This document shows positions 46,627 to 57,526 of a stretch of 64,000 nt of DNA, in pieces; position 1 is the first letter of the stretch, and each line of letters starts with the position of its first letter. The DNA is from Quercus robur (taxonomy: Eukaryota; Streptophyta; Magnoliopsida; Fagales; Fagaceae): positions 42,988,277 through 43,052,276 of the forward strand of contig NC_065543.1 in NCBI RefSeq assembly GCF_932294415.1. The letters are read 5' to 3'. The notes under the pieces are model-generated. The model was not told the origin of the DNA, did not search any database, and saw only the letters and a list, made by a program, of their open reading frames with translations. Made by a program: the position numbers and the translations under genes.

Positions 46627-47373
46627 CTACCTTCTCTCATTCTTTCTCAAAAACAACCAACCCAACCGGCCGATCCACGAACCTTTCATTCTTTCTCAAA
46701 AACTACCAACCCAACTGACCGATCCACAAACCACGCCGACCGGACTTCATCACCGGCCGATCCATTCTTCACCGACCGATCCTCAAACCAAGCTCCACAA
46801 CCCTCTTATCGATCCAACCTCCCGGGTCTTTTTCTCGACCCATCGACCTAGATTGCTCGCCATCAATGGCTTTTTCTACCGCTTTGTTAAGCCTCACACT
46901 TTTTAACAAACCTCTCCAATATCGCCGCTGTCACCCACAAGCACCGATCGTTCCAGTCAAGCACCGGTCTATCTCTCTTCTTTTTTTTCTTTTTTTTTTT
47001 GGTAAACCGATGTATCTCTCTGTTGGTTTGTCTGTATGGGTTTGTTTGTGTGTGGGTGTGTTTATGTGTTGATTTGTCTGTGTGGATGTTTTTGTGTGTG
47101 GGTGTGGGTGTGTTTGTGTGCATCTGAGGAAGAAGAAGATGAGGAGAGGAAAGTCATTGAGTTCGTTGAGCATGGAGAAGAGAGAGAAAAAAAGGTGCGA
47201 ACGGAAATTAATAAAATAATAAATACACATGCTATAGTAACCGTGCATATATGCACGGTTACTTTTTGCACAATTATGCACAAGCTGGTGTGGATGTTTT
47301 ATTGCTCAAATTGTGTAAAATTAGCCACTTTTTCCATTTTGCACAATTATGCCCAAGCTGATGTAATTGCTCT
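46226..47373. mobile_element. Non-autonomous DNA element with AGAGCAATTACATCAGC termini, copy 2
   Basis: agagcaattacatcagcttg at the left and caagctgatgtaattgctct at the right are perfect 20-bp inverted ends. Insertion into the FAF gene is proven by copy A (ggacatcattatgctcc uninterrupted). The short target duplication is ambiguous (TA or TAT). The interior has (CT)n (about 46531-46622), a G/T-rich part with (GTGTGT) near 47045-47120 and a hairpin ccgtgcatatatgcacgg. No transposase. Related to 20414-21314. Confidence 0.88.
46531..46622. repeat. (CT)n microsatellite, about 90 bp
   Basis: Uninterrupted CT run inside the AGAGC-TIR element. It generates arginine/glutamate and serine/leucine pseudo-frames that are not genes. 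Confidence 0.97.
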
Positions 47374-47935
47374 TATGCTCCATAAATCGAATTGTATTGC
47401 TTCTTCTTTTCTTCTTGAATTGAGCTCCATATCTCTACTTTCTCTTCACAATTCTGACGAAGAAGATGATGAATAAATCTGCTATAAAGAGACCGATAGT
47501 TCTTTTACATAGGAGAGAAAAGAACCACTTTTTGAGCCACCTCAGTGAAAAGCGAAAGAGGCTCTCAAAAACCCTTAATGGGAAAGAGCAATAAAAACGT
47601 GATTTTAGACAAACAAAGCTAAAAGCACATAATACTATACCACCATACTTTCCATGGCCCAAAGTTATTTTTGATTCTTTACAATTTTCTTATCTCTACA
47701 AATTTTTTTGGACTCAGCTTCTGTCCAGTGGGCACCAGACAGAAACCAGACCCAATTTTTTTGACCTATGGTAGCACTACTACCCTTGAATTTCACGCCA
47801 TTGTTACAGCCTTTTTGAATTTTGTAATCACACTTTTCATGGGCTCATAGTGAGGCCTCATGACATCGACATATATGCATGATCCAACTACCCCATGGCC
47901 ATAATCTCACCTAACCATTTGTACATATGCTGATA

Positions 47936-48219
47936 ATCAGGGGTGGAGCCACATAGTGGCTTGGGGGGGGGGGGGGGGGGCGTGGCCCCTGCAAAAAAAA
48001 AAAAAAAAAAAAAATTTCCCATTAGACTATGAAGAAAAAATAAATGGGCCCCCCCAACATTAGACAGTCGGCCCCCCTACCCATTTCTCACCCATTCTCC
48101 CAGCCCTCAATCAAAAATTAGGAACACCCTCAAATTTAAAAAAAAAAAAAAAAAATTATCTGTTCTACTTTCAAGCAAAAAAAAAAAAAAAGCCCAAAAA
48201 AAATTTGAACTAAAATCTG

Positions 48220-48276
<57 letters not shown>

Positions 48277-49770
48277 TAACAGAGCCAAGCCCACAACGAG
48301 CCCAATAGGTTACAGAGGTAGCTCACTCACAACAAGCCCACGGATTCTCAACCCAAAAAAAAAAAAAAATCAATACAGAGAATCAAAAATGAAACCCATC
48401 ACGTCGTTGGCAGAGAAATCAAACCCCAATACTGTCTATACAGAGCAAAAGCAAAACAAACTCCAGCAAACCAAACACAGAGGTGTTTATCTAAAAAAAA
48501 AAAAAAAAAAAAAAATCCCCAATACACAAACCAAAACCAAACCCCAGCAAACCAAACCCAGTAACCCATGGTCATGTTGTCGTTGTCGTTGTTGTCGCTC
48601 GCCCCTCATCACAGATCGCTGATCTTAGATCGGAGATCGGAGATCGAAGATCGCAGATCACAGATTGCTCTGCCTCTGCTCCGGTGCTCGGTGCTCGGTG
48701 CTCCCTCCGACCCTCCCTCGAGGTATTTCTCTCTTTTTCTCTCTGACTCTCTCTCGGTCTCTCTCTCTTTATCTCACTGAAATGAAAAAATGAAATGAAA
48801 TTTTCGCAGATCGTAGATCGGTCATCGGAGATCGCAGATCGCTTTGCCTCTGCTCCGGTGCAGCGATGCTCGTTGCTCCCTTCGGCAGTCTGGCCCTCCC
48901 TCAAGGTTTTTCTCTCTGACTCTCTCAGTCTCTCTCTCTTTATCTCACTGAATGAAAAAATGAAATGAAATTTATGAACAAGTCTCTCTCTTTATTCTTT
49001 AATAGCTTATCTGATCTCAATAAGTCTCTCTCTCTTTTGAACTGTGAGTCTCTTATTGGCTGGCTTTTGCTTTTTTCCTGTTTTTGTCTTTTTAAATTTG
49101 GCTTTATCTTATCCCTTTTTGTTGGTCAGTGTGTTGGTGTTGGTGAAATATTGATTGTCATTTAGTGTAATGTGTGTTGTGATTTGTGATTGGCATTGCG
49201 AAATTTTCTGATTGCAGCTGGCTATTGTGATTGGGGCGCATGTTGTGCTTGTCTGTTGTCTGTTGAATAGGGTGGGGAGGGGGTAGATGGGCTCATAGGG
49301 CCGGGTAAATAATAATTAAAGCAATGTAATGTGCAGTACATTACATTGCTTTAATTATTGTGCTGCACATGGAATGTATAATGTTCGGCTCTTTTAATGT
49401 AATATGTACAAGGGGCTAAACAATATAACAAATTAAAGCAGTATAATTAATGACAAATAAATTAAAGCAATATAGTTTATTGTGATTTTCTTTGATAATA
49501 GTGAAATCCTTGCAACTCTGTGGACGTAGGCAAATTGCCGAACCACGTAAATATTGTCTTGTGCGTGTGATTGTTTTTCTTTTGGCATTTTGTTTTCTTT
49601 ATTTTCTTGTTTCTCACAGGTTTGGAATTTCGGTTGAATTCCCAACATGTTCAAGTATATAATGATATATGAAAGTTGATAATTTTGTATCCAATAGACT
49701 TAAGAATTATATTTAGTATATCTTTGTTACAACCCGGCCCCCCAAGTATTTATTCCTGGCTACGCCCCTA
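47936..49770. mobile_element. hAT-like non-autonomous element
   Basis: Flanked by tgctgata (47928-47935) and tgctgatt (49771-49778), an 8-bp duplication with one change; block A has the single site. Ends are inverted: caggggtggagccacatagtggcttggggg and, in reverse, taggggcgtagccaggaataaatacttggggg. An 8-bp duplication and C/TAGGGG ends fit hAT. The interior is rich in A runs and repeats of agatcgcagatc (48600-48660, 48810-48840). No transposase. Confidence 0.88.
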
Positions 49771-50786
49771 TGCTGATTGCTGATATGCAAATTGGCACTG
49801 TACACTGCCTCAATCTTCACCTAACTTGGCATCAGATAGGAGGGACCAGTGCAAAGCATACAGTTACGCATACAGACATCACCAAAAAAAAATGATGTTT
49901 GGGCTCATACATGACTTTCACCTGGCTCTACATGCTTATGTTCAACAAGGATAATGATCGTCACCATCTGTTTTGAAGTGGACAAAAAAGTCAATTTCAT
50001 GATAAAAATATGATAGTTCACATATTTACAAATGGATTTTATTTATTTATTCATATATATTTTAAACAAAAAGAAAAGATGGTTACAGTATCTCATCTTT
50101 TGGAATAAGTTGTTATTTTTTATTTATTCAGGTCCTTTGTTTTGGAGTAACATTTTCACATTTTCAGATATTTGGGCCTTGAGGGCAACTGATATGGTGT
50201 ACAGATAAGCACGTACTAAAATATTTTACCAAACAAATTAAGCAATATAACACTTGTTAATGTTGTGCCATATGACTTATTTTTTCAAATTATTCAATGT
50301 TCTTAAAGCCTCAAATTTTTTTTTCTTAATAAAACTTAAAAAAAAAAAAAACTAAATAAGCATTTTTTAGGGGATTAAACTAAATAGGCTAATAAATTTA
50401 AGGAAATTTAAAAACACTATGCATTATAAGAATTATATTATATTATGTTGTAAACTTACGTGCATACAGCTAGAACAAGAAGACAAATACAAGCATACTC
50501 AAACATTATACGCATGGTTGGCCAAAAAAGGGTCTCATAACACGGTTAACATAAAAGAAAAATTACGCCATACAACATAGATGCCTAACAAAAATAACGA
50601 GAAACAATCCATTCTATTTTATGGTTTAGATTAAATTTTACGTATATACAAAGGTGTACAATAACAGTTTATATGTTGTTAAGTCTAGAAGATAAATTTT
50701 AAATTGAGAAATGGATGAAATGGAGAGGATTCTATTCCAAAAAATCATGAGGTAGGTGTGACGAAGAGGACAAACATGCTTCAAGG

Positions 50787-51685
50787 AAGAAGCTTGTTAG
50801 ACTCGCAGCTGCCAGACTGAAGGGAGATCGAGGCCAAATTAAGGAAGACATAGAAGCAAATGTAATGGAAGAAGAATGACTCAACAGAAGAAGAAAACAG
50901 TTGCAGAATAAAGGAAAGGAAGGTAGAATAGAAACAATGAATCGAACAAGGAAGAAAGAAAAAAAAGAAAAAAAAAAAAGGGAGAGTGTGAAAAGGTCAT
51001 GTAATTCCCACACTCATCGGTTTTGTAGCATGGAAAACGCAGTCAGATGAACACAAACGCATGGGAAGGAAAGTTGCAACAAGTTAACAACGTGTATCTT
51101 CCAAAAAATGGCTAAATGGGTAGGTTTACGACAAGTAACAATGTGCATCTTCTAAAAATGGTTTAATTTTATACTTTTTTTTTAGAGACACGTTTAATTT
51201 GATACTTAATTGGTATGTCACCCACGTTTTGATTTAGTGTGTGGCTTAATTTTGCTTATGCATCGTTTTTAAAACTTAGATATAAAAAGAAAGGTACACT
51301 TAATTTGCTCACTTTTAACAAAAGCAAAATGATTCTCGCTCACTTTTTTATGTTTGCTATGTACACAACGACGTTGTGTGTACAAGTACAATGATATATG
51401 TGATATTCACGTTTAAAACATGAATAAACTTGTGTTCGCATTTGAACTATCAAATTCGATAAGATTGCTACGGGTTGATATTTAAAATGGTAATTTAACA
51501 TAACAAAACATTGTGATGTTTTACTGTTGAGTGTTTTCTTGTGGATGAAAAAAAGAAGTAAAGTAGTTGTTGTGAAGCACCTTTTCCTTTTTATTGTTCA
51601 CGATGGGTTTGGATTTCATGATGGCTGGGTCGCAATGGGCTTTGTAACTGCGATGGGTCATCCTTGAATATCTTATGGGTGAAAA
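50787..51685. other. Spacer without recognised genes
   Basis: Begins where block B homology stops. A C/T-rich minus-strand frame at 50732-51013 is low-complexity and spans the block boundary; I do not call it a gene. Confidence 0.45.
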
Positions 51686-51700
51686 ATGATTTGTGGGTGA

Positions 51701-54439
51701 GGCTCTATATTTGAGATTTTTTTTTTAGCGCTGAATAAATACTTTATTGCTCAAAAAACTCAACCTGAAACAGGGGAGAAACAAAAAGATCAAGCCTGGA
51801 CCCATCTCTAACAATGGCCTGAGATACATCAGAAGGCAGATTGGAGATGAGAATCGGCCTGGACCAGTTTACAAGAGCTGCCCATTAGACAAGCAAATGT
51901 ACAGATACATTACCCTTCCTATGAACAAAAGAAAATTCAACATTTGAAAAGTAATTAGCAAAGTACAAAATATCTTCAAAAATAGATCTGATACTCCAAT
52001 GCGGGGCTACATCTGACTTTTTCAGTGGCTCAATGACATTTCAGGCATCTCCCTCTAAGATTATATTCTTAAATCTTTCATTCATAGTACATCTCATGGC
52101 ACACCAAGTTGCTCTCACTTCTCCCAGCAGGGAATTTCCACTCTTAAATTGCTCTGACCATGCCAATAGAAGGTTGCCAACTGTATCTCTTCCCACAACT
52201 GTAACTGTGGTTTTCTCTTCACGGATTGTAGCATCAAAATTTAGCTTGATCCAGTTCTTTGGAGGTGGAGACCAGACCACATCTTTGGATGGTCTCTCAT
52301 TTTGCTCCTTCCAAGCTTCTTTATGCTCCATGAAGACTTTAAAAATTTACTTGGAAAGATCAGTTGGATTACTTTTGGAACCCCCCACTCTAGCTTTATT
52401 TCTAGCCATCCATAAATGATCACAGAGAATGGTAGCATAAAGCTAGAAGTCTTTGACAGATTTTCATTCAACCCCAACATGGATTTTGGATTTAAAATAA
52501 CCTTAATCCAATCCAAGATAGATAGAGAGGATAACTTACTCATATATAAAGGCCACGGGGCTAGTAACCAAAGCTGAACAGCCCAATCACACTGCAAAAA
52601 CAAATGCTCAATAGTTTTAGGGGCATTATTACATAAAATACAATTCAAAGAAGAAATGGGAAATCGACTGTTAAGAACAAAACAAGTTGGAAGAACGTTC
52701 CAGCACATTTTCCACAAAAAGTTTTTGAGTTTGGCATTTACTTTAAGCTTCCATAAATCCTTCCAATCTTTATTGAGCATGTGGGGGTGGCTTGGAGAAT
52801 TCAGCCCCCTAATAGCATTATAAGCAGATTTTACTGAAAACTCGCTTGAAGGAGTAAGACACTAGAATACTTGGTCATTCATGGTTTGATGAGATAAATG
52901 GATATTTAGGATTTTACTTACTGTGGGAGGTTCAAATAAGGTTGAAAGTTTACATTTATCCCATTGTTTGGTATCTTGATCAATTAGATCTGCAACCAGG
53001 TGAACATCAATAGAAATACCGCTTCTTGCTTGGGGAATGAACCCTGGCTTATTAGGGACCCATAGGTCTTCAAAGATCCAAGTGTTAAGGTCAATGCCAA
53101 TTTTATGGCACAACCCCTTACTAATAACCTTCCTGTACTCAAAGATACTTTGAGATGCCCAAGAAGCACCCTTTGGAATGGGCATTTTTATGAAGTTTTA
53201 GTTCTGAACATATTTCTTCTTGAAAGCCATCACCTACATTTTATAGCTATTATTGACCACATCCCAACTCATTTTGGCCACCAAAGCTTTATTCATGTCT
53301 GCTGTTTTTTTAATGCCAAGTCCTCCGACATTTTTAGGTGTGCATATTGATTCCTAGCTTTTGAGACAACAACATTTCTTACTGTCATCCATTGTACCCC
53401 ACCAAAATCTTTGGTTAAGGGAATCAAGTTTTGTACAAACTTCATTTGGGAGGATTAGGGATGAAGCTTGGTAAGATGGAATGGAAGAAGCCACAAATGA
53501 GGTGAGTGTCGCTCGACTAGCTTGAGAGAGTGTTTTTATTTTTCACCCTTGCAACCTTTGCTTAACCTTCTCAATAATCTCTTCAGCGGCTACTTTTTTG
53601 TCTTTGTCAGAGGCTATTGGAATACCAAGATATTTCTCCTTCTTATTCAAAGCACTAATTCCAATAGAGTTTGCTAGCTGAGATTCCAAATAATGAGGAG
53701 TATTTCTGCTATAAATTATAACAGATTTAAAGAACTTTATCTTCTACCCCGACCAGCTTGAAAAAACATCCAGACAAATTAAATTTTATCATTTCTAAAT
53801 TTTCCTCATTAGCTTGAGCAAAAATAAAAAGATCATCTGCTAATTGCAGATGAGTAATAGGAGTTAGATCTCTGGTTAGCTTAAAACCCTTTATCCCATT
53901 ACACAAGGCTTCCCTCTCAATCAATCGAGCCAAAACCTCCCCTGCTAATACAAAAAGGAAGGGAGAAAGAGGATCACGCTGCCTCACCCCTCTTTGAGGC
54001 CTAATGAACCCAAACAGACTTCCATTTATAAGGATGGAGAAGGATGTTGTAGAAACACATTGCATAACCCATTGTATCCAAGTATCAGGGAACCCAAAAC
54101 AGTGGAGGACTTTCTCAATAAAGCCCCATTCCAGGTGGTCATAAGCCTTTTCTATATCTATTTTTAAAGCCATCCAACATGTTTTACCCTTCTTTATCTT
54201 CATTGCATGGAGAATTTCTTGAGCCAAGAAGGTGTTTTCTTGGATTTTACGATCTAGAATGAAGGCTATCTGCTATGGAGAAATCAACTTGTTAAGGACT
54301 TGCTTGAGCCTATTTTCAAGGAGTTTAGAGATGATTTTATAAAGCACATTGCAGAGGCTAATTTGCCTAAATTGGTTTATTGAAGTTGCATTGTTGCCCT
54401 TAGGCTAATCGGCCTAAATCTCATCCACTGACTGAGTAT
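51701..54439 (-). mobile_element. L1-type LINE, 5'-truncated, with 15-bp target duplication
   Basis: atgatttgtgggtga occurs on both sides (51686-51700, 54440-54454). Minus-strand pieces in order are the RT at 54227-53727 (MALKIDIEKAYDHLEWGFIE, RPQRGVRQRDPLSPFLFVLA, HLQLADDLFIFAQAN), a linker at 53185-52862, a zinc-binding RT-associated domain at 52780-52241 (WKMCWNVLPT...CILCNNAPKTIEHLFLQC) and RNase H at 52331-52041 (NWIKLNFDATIREEK, NIILEGDA). Frameshifts and stops separate them, so it is dead. The RT active site is LADD rather than the usual FADD. The 3' end has aataaa and an A(10) tract (51719-51728, complement). The endonuclease and ORF1 are missing. Confidence 0.92.
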
Positions 54440-54497
54440 ATGATTTGTGGGTGAAATATAAAAATGGTAGATTTACTAAAGGTATGATGGTTGGTCA

Positions 54498-55347
54498 CAG
54501 GGTGGCTTAACAAATTTGGAAGCCGAAGGTGATATATTTAAATGGAGTCTTTTTGTTATCATTTAAATAATATTTAACTAGTATTTATTATCATAATTTT
54601 TTTATAGCAAAATCCATTCTTTTTATTTTTTTTAATATGCTCTTTTTATTTTGAAAAATTGCTAAAGCTATAAAAAAAATTTTGCTAAAAAAACTTACAA
54701 ACAATGTAATAATGAATGTGATTAGTGACACTTCAAGAAGATAATAAATAAGTATTTGAATAAATGATGTCAGGAATATTATAAACTTTAAAACATGAGG
54801 ATTACAAAGATGTATCATCATCACAAAAAGTAATTCAAAAAATGTATTTAATGGGTTGTTGACGTTCACATATCATATTAATTGTCACATCAATTTGTAA
54901 ATGTTTTCAAGTAAAATTCACTGCGCACTCTTGGTGCTGTGGTCACTCTACAAATATAAATGTTTGTGGGCTGTAAAGGGTAAGGGCCGGGGTTCAAGTT
55001 TCCAAGAAGGAGTTTCACACATATATACACTTAGATTAGGCTAGAGTAGAAATTTTATCTTGTATTAAAAAAAAAGTAAAATTAATAATATTTCTAGCAT
55101 TTTCCTATATGAATTATTTCTTGCGATTAGTGACACATATTTGTAAGATCCATATATTTAAATTTGTATTATATCTAGTATTATTCAATTCTTTGGGACT
55201 TCTTAAAAGTAGATAAAAATGTATAACTAATTTTTTTCCAATATCTCCAAAAAAATATATCAATTTGTGTCCCAAAATTTGGGGGCCTTCCTCTAGTAGG
55301 AGGCCCTAGGCAATGGCCTAAGTGACCTAGGCCTAGGGCTAGCCCTG
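54498..55347. mobile_element. Possible hAT-like element with a nested SINE-like sequence
   Basis: Ends cagggtggcttaac...ggaagcc and ...ggcctagggctagccctg are inverted at CAGGG..GCC. Flanks ttggtca / attggta may be a worn 8-bp duplication. The interior is AT-rich apart from the SINE-like part. Moderate support only. Confidence 0.5.
54920..55078 (+). mobile_element. SINE-like sequence (tRNA-derived)
   Basis: gtgctgtggtcactctac resembles a Pol III A box, and ccggggttcaagtttcc (about 54990-55006) a B box. A variable body and a poly-A-like end (ttgtattaaaaaaaaa, about 55060-55075) follow. About 160 bp. No clear target duplication. Confidence 0.45.
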
Positions 55348-55910
55348 ATTGGTAGTGATTTGTGAATTGTTGTTGTGAAGGGGGAATTAATGTGCTGAAG
55401 AGATAAAAACATTTATTAATTTATTTTTTAGGGAAAAAAAAGATTATGTATAAAATTATAAAGAGAATGGAGAAATGAATAGAGAATCTAATGCAAATTA
55501 TGCAATGCATGTGTTAATAAGTTAGTTAAAAAAAAAAAAAAAAAAGGAAGAGTTTTAAGGTCAATTTGAATTAAACTCAATTGAGCCTTGGGTGAATGCT
55601 CTAAGTCAATCTTTGAGAAAGAAAATGATGATCAGAAAACCTAAATTAGGGAATTGGAGGAGGGTCATAGGCTGAGCAGTGGGCATAAGTGTGTTGAGAG
55701 CAACTTCTTTGATAGGGTTCTTAAACAATTTTTGTTTACTTTTATTTTTAATTCAGTATTAGAATTCTAAATTATCTAAATGGATAGGATTTTAGTCGGA
55801 TTATGTATGAGTGTGGTACTTTTAATTCTTCTATATATAGAAGAATAAAACTGATGCTGCAATATTTATTAGTCAGTGTAAAAAAGGGTTTTTACATTGA
55901 ATTTTTTTTT
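55348..55910. other. Spacer
   Basis: AT-rich; nothing recognised. Confidence 0.4.
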
Positions 55911-56651
55911 GGCGTAAATGCACTTTTAGTCCCTACATTTTGACGTTTTTCTATTTTAGTCCCTACATTTTATTTTTTCCACTTTTAGTCCCTAAAACCA
56001 ATTTACGCTTTCCGTTTTCGTCCTTTCCGTCAGTCAACCAACGGAAATAGCTGAGGTGGCAGCCGGAACAATTAAAATATTATAAAAAATGCCACATCAC
56101 CCTGACAAATCAGCATATAAATTTTAAAAATTAATTTATTAATTTTAATTAAATAAAAAAATTAAAAACATAATTAAAAATAATAAAATCAAACCTAAAC
56201 CCAGAAAATCAAATCCAAGAACACGAATTCAGAATTAAAAACAATGAAATCAAATGCCTATGAACACAAGAACACAAACCTAGAAAATCAAACCAAGAAC
56301 AAGAATTCAAAATTAAACCCATTGAATCAACTTCCTTTCCCACTTAAAATCAAATCAATAATGCAATAAAATTTGAGAAGAGAACAAAGACCAATGCTGA
56401 AAGACCCATGCTGAAAATCCATCAGTTTTTCTCGTTCTTCCCCAAAGATTCATAGCCAAAATCATAAAATCAAAGAAAACCCAGAAATCTCAAACACTCA
56501 AAAACCCAAAAACTCAAACAAAACCCAGTTTATTTCAAACAATCAACAACAAAATCAAACAACAAGGCCAACTCGGCTCATTGAATCAAACAAACACACA
56601 AACCTAGAAAAACCCAACCAAACTCAGCTCATTGAATCAAACTCGGCTCAT

Positions 56652-56690
<39 letters not shown>

Positions 56691-57526
56691 CTGGTTTCAT
56701 TTTTTGGGTTTGGGTATTTGATTTTCGGGTTTGATTTTCTGGGTTTGGGTATTCGTTTTGGGTTTCTTATACTCGGCTTCGGATCTAGCCAGCGCTTCCA
56801 GCGTTTCTTTTGATCGTGCTTGAAAATTGCCGGTGTCGGATTCTTCTTCGTTTTGGTGGGTTCGGAGCACGGTCTCTAAGGATGAGAGTTGAGCTATCTC
56901 ACTCGATGGCGAAGCTTGAAGGCAACGGTAGAGCTTGAAGATGACAGCGATAATGGCAGAGCTTGAAGGCGATGGCAGTGCTTGAATTCGACGGTGGCAA
57001 TGGTAGATCTTGAAGGCGATGACGGCGATGATAGAGTTTGAAGACGACCTTTTACTCGCCTGGGTTTGTTGTCGTCGGTTGTGGCTTTTGCTCATTGGGG
57101 TTCACTTGTTGTGGGTTTGCCGCCGTGGGTTGAATCGATTTTGAGGCTTGGGTTTGAATGGGTTGTGGGTCTGAATAGGTTGTGGTTCTTAGGATTTGGT
57201 GGCTGTGGGTTGCTGTTCTTGGATTTGATTTTCTGGGTTTAGGTTTGATTTTATTGTTTTTAATTATGTTTTTAATTTTTTTATTTAATTAAAATTAATA
57301 AATTAATTTTTAAAATTTATATGCTGATTTGTCAGGGTGATGTGGCATTTTTTATAATATTTTAATTGTTCCAGCTGCCACCTCAGCTATTTCCGTTGGT
57401 TGACTGACGGAAAGGACGAAAACGGAAAGCGTAAATTGGTTTTAGGGACTAAAAATGGAAAAAATAAAATGTAGGAACTAAAATGGAAAAACGTCAAAAT
57501 GTAGGGACTAAAAGTGCATTTACGCC
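55911..57526. mobile_element. Mutator-like foldback element 3 with long, nearly perfect arms
   Basis: ggcgtaaatgcacttttagt and its reverse complement open two arms of about 310 bp that pair almost without gaps: agtccctacattttgacg; tccgtcagtcaaccaacgga; gccacatcaccctgacaaat; and on to tttctgggtttaggtttgat. Flanks are T(9) on the left and T(8) on the right, a plausible 9-bp target duplication. The interior has T(37) at about 56656-56690. The sequence shares 'agtccctaaa' and the Tgatgtggca blocks with foldback element 1, so the two are related. No transposase. Confidence 0.9.

Larger units (their letters stand above)
45748..47430 (-). pseudogene. FAF-like gene copy B, broken by a transposon and small lesions
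   Basis: The 5' end (codons for MELNSRRKEEAIQF, about 47430-47374) is separated from the body by the element at 46226-47373, inserted at the codons for ...WSIMMSEM. The body (46221-45907: MSEMAKDKEGAPKLLPPPKR... to CGAFENKED) loses frame against copy A before the FAF domain; the expected SRDCIVMGKQSHNACSS region is rearranged. The FAF-domain codons remain recognisable at 45748-45850 (MELEPRRDNGRLVLQAV). Only one 39-residue unit is present, so the doubling in copy A came after the segmental duplication or was lost here. Confidence 0.8.
45710..50786. repeat. Segmental duplication block B
   Basis: Direct copy of 34578-39859, about 11 kb away. B-specific insertions are the AGAGC-TIR element 46226-47373 and the hAT-like element 47936-49770. 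B lacks the Mutator-like foldback, LINE tail and Stowaway MITE of A, showing clean junctions instead. Confidence 0.88.

Noticed and set aside
46332..46640. Minus-strand Arg/Glu-repeat frame and its plus-strand Ser/Leu partner
   Set aside because: Translation of a (CT)n microsatellite inside a DNA transposon.
48389..48904. Frames with poly-Lys or repeated 'DRRSEIEDRRSQ'
   Set aside because: Artefacts of A runs and agatcg repeats in the hAT-like element.
56697..57095. 132-codon minus-strand frame
   Set aside because: Within foldback element 3, low complexity, with a repeated ~45-bp motif; no recognisable domain.
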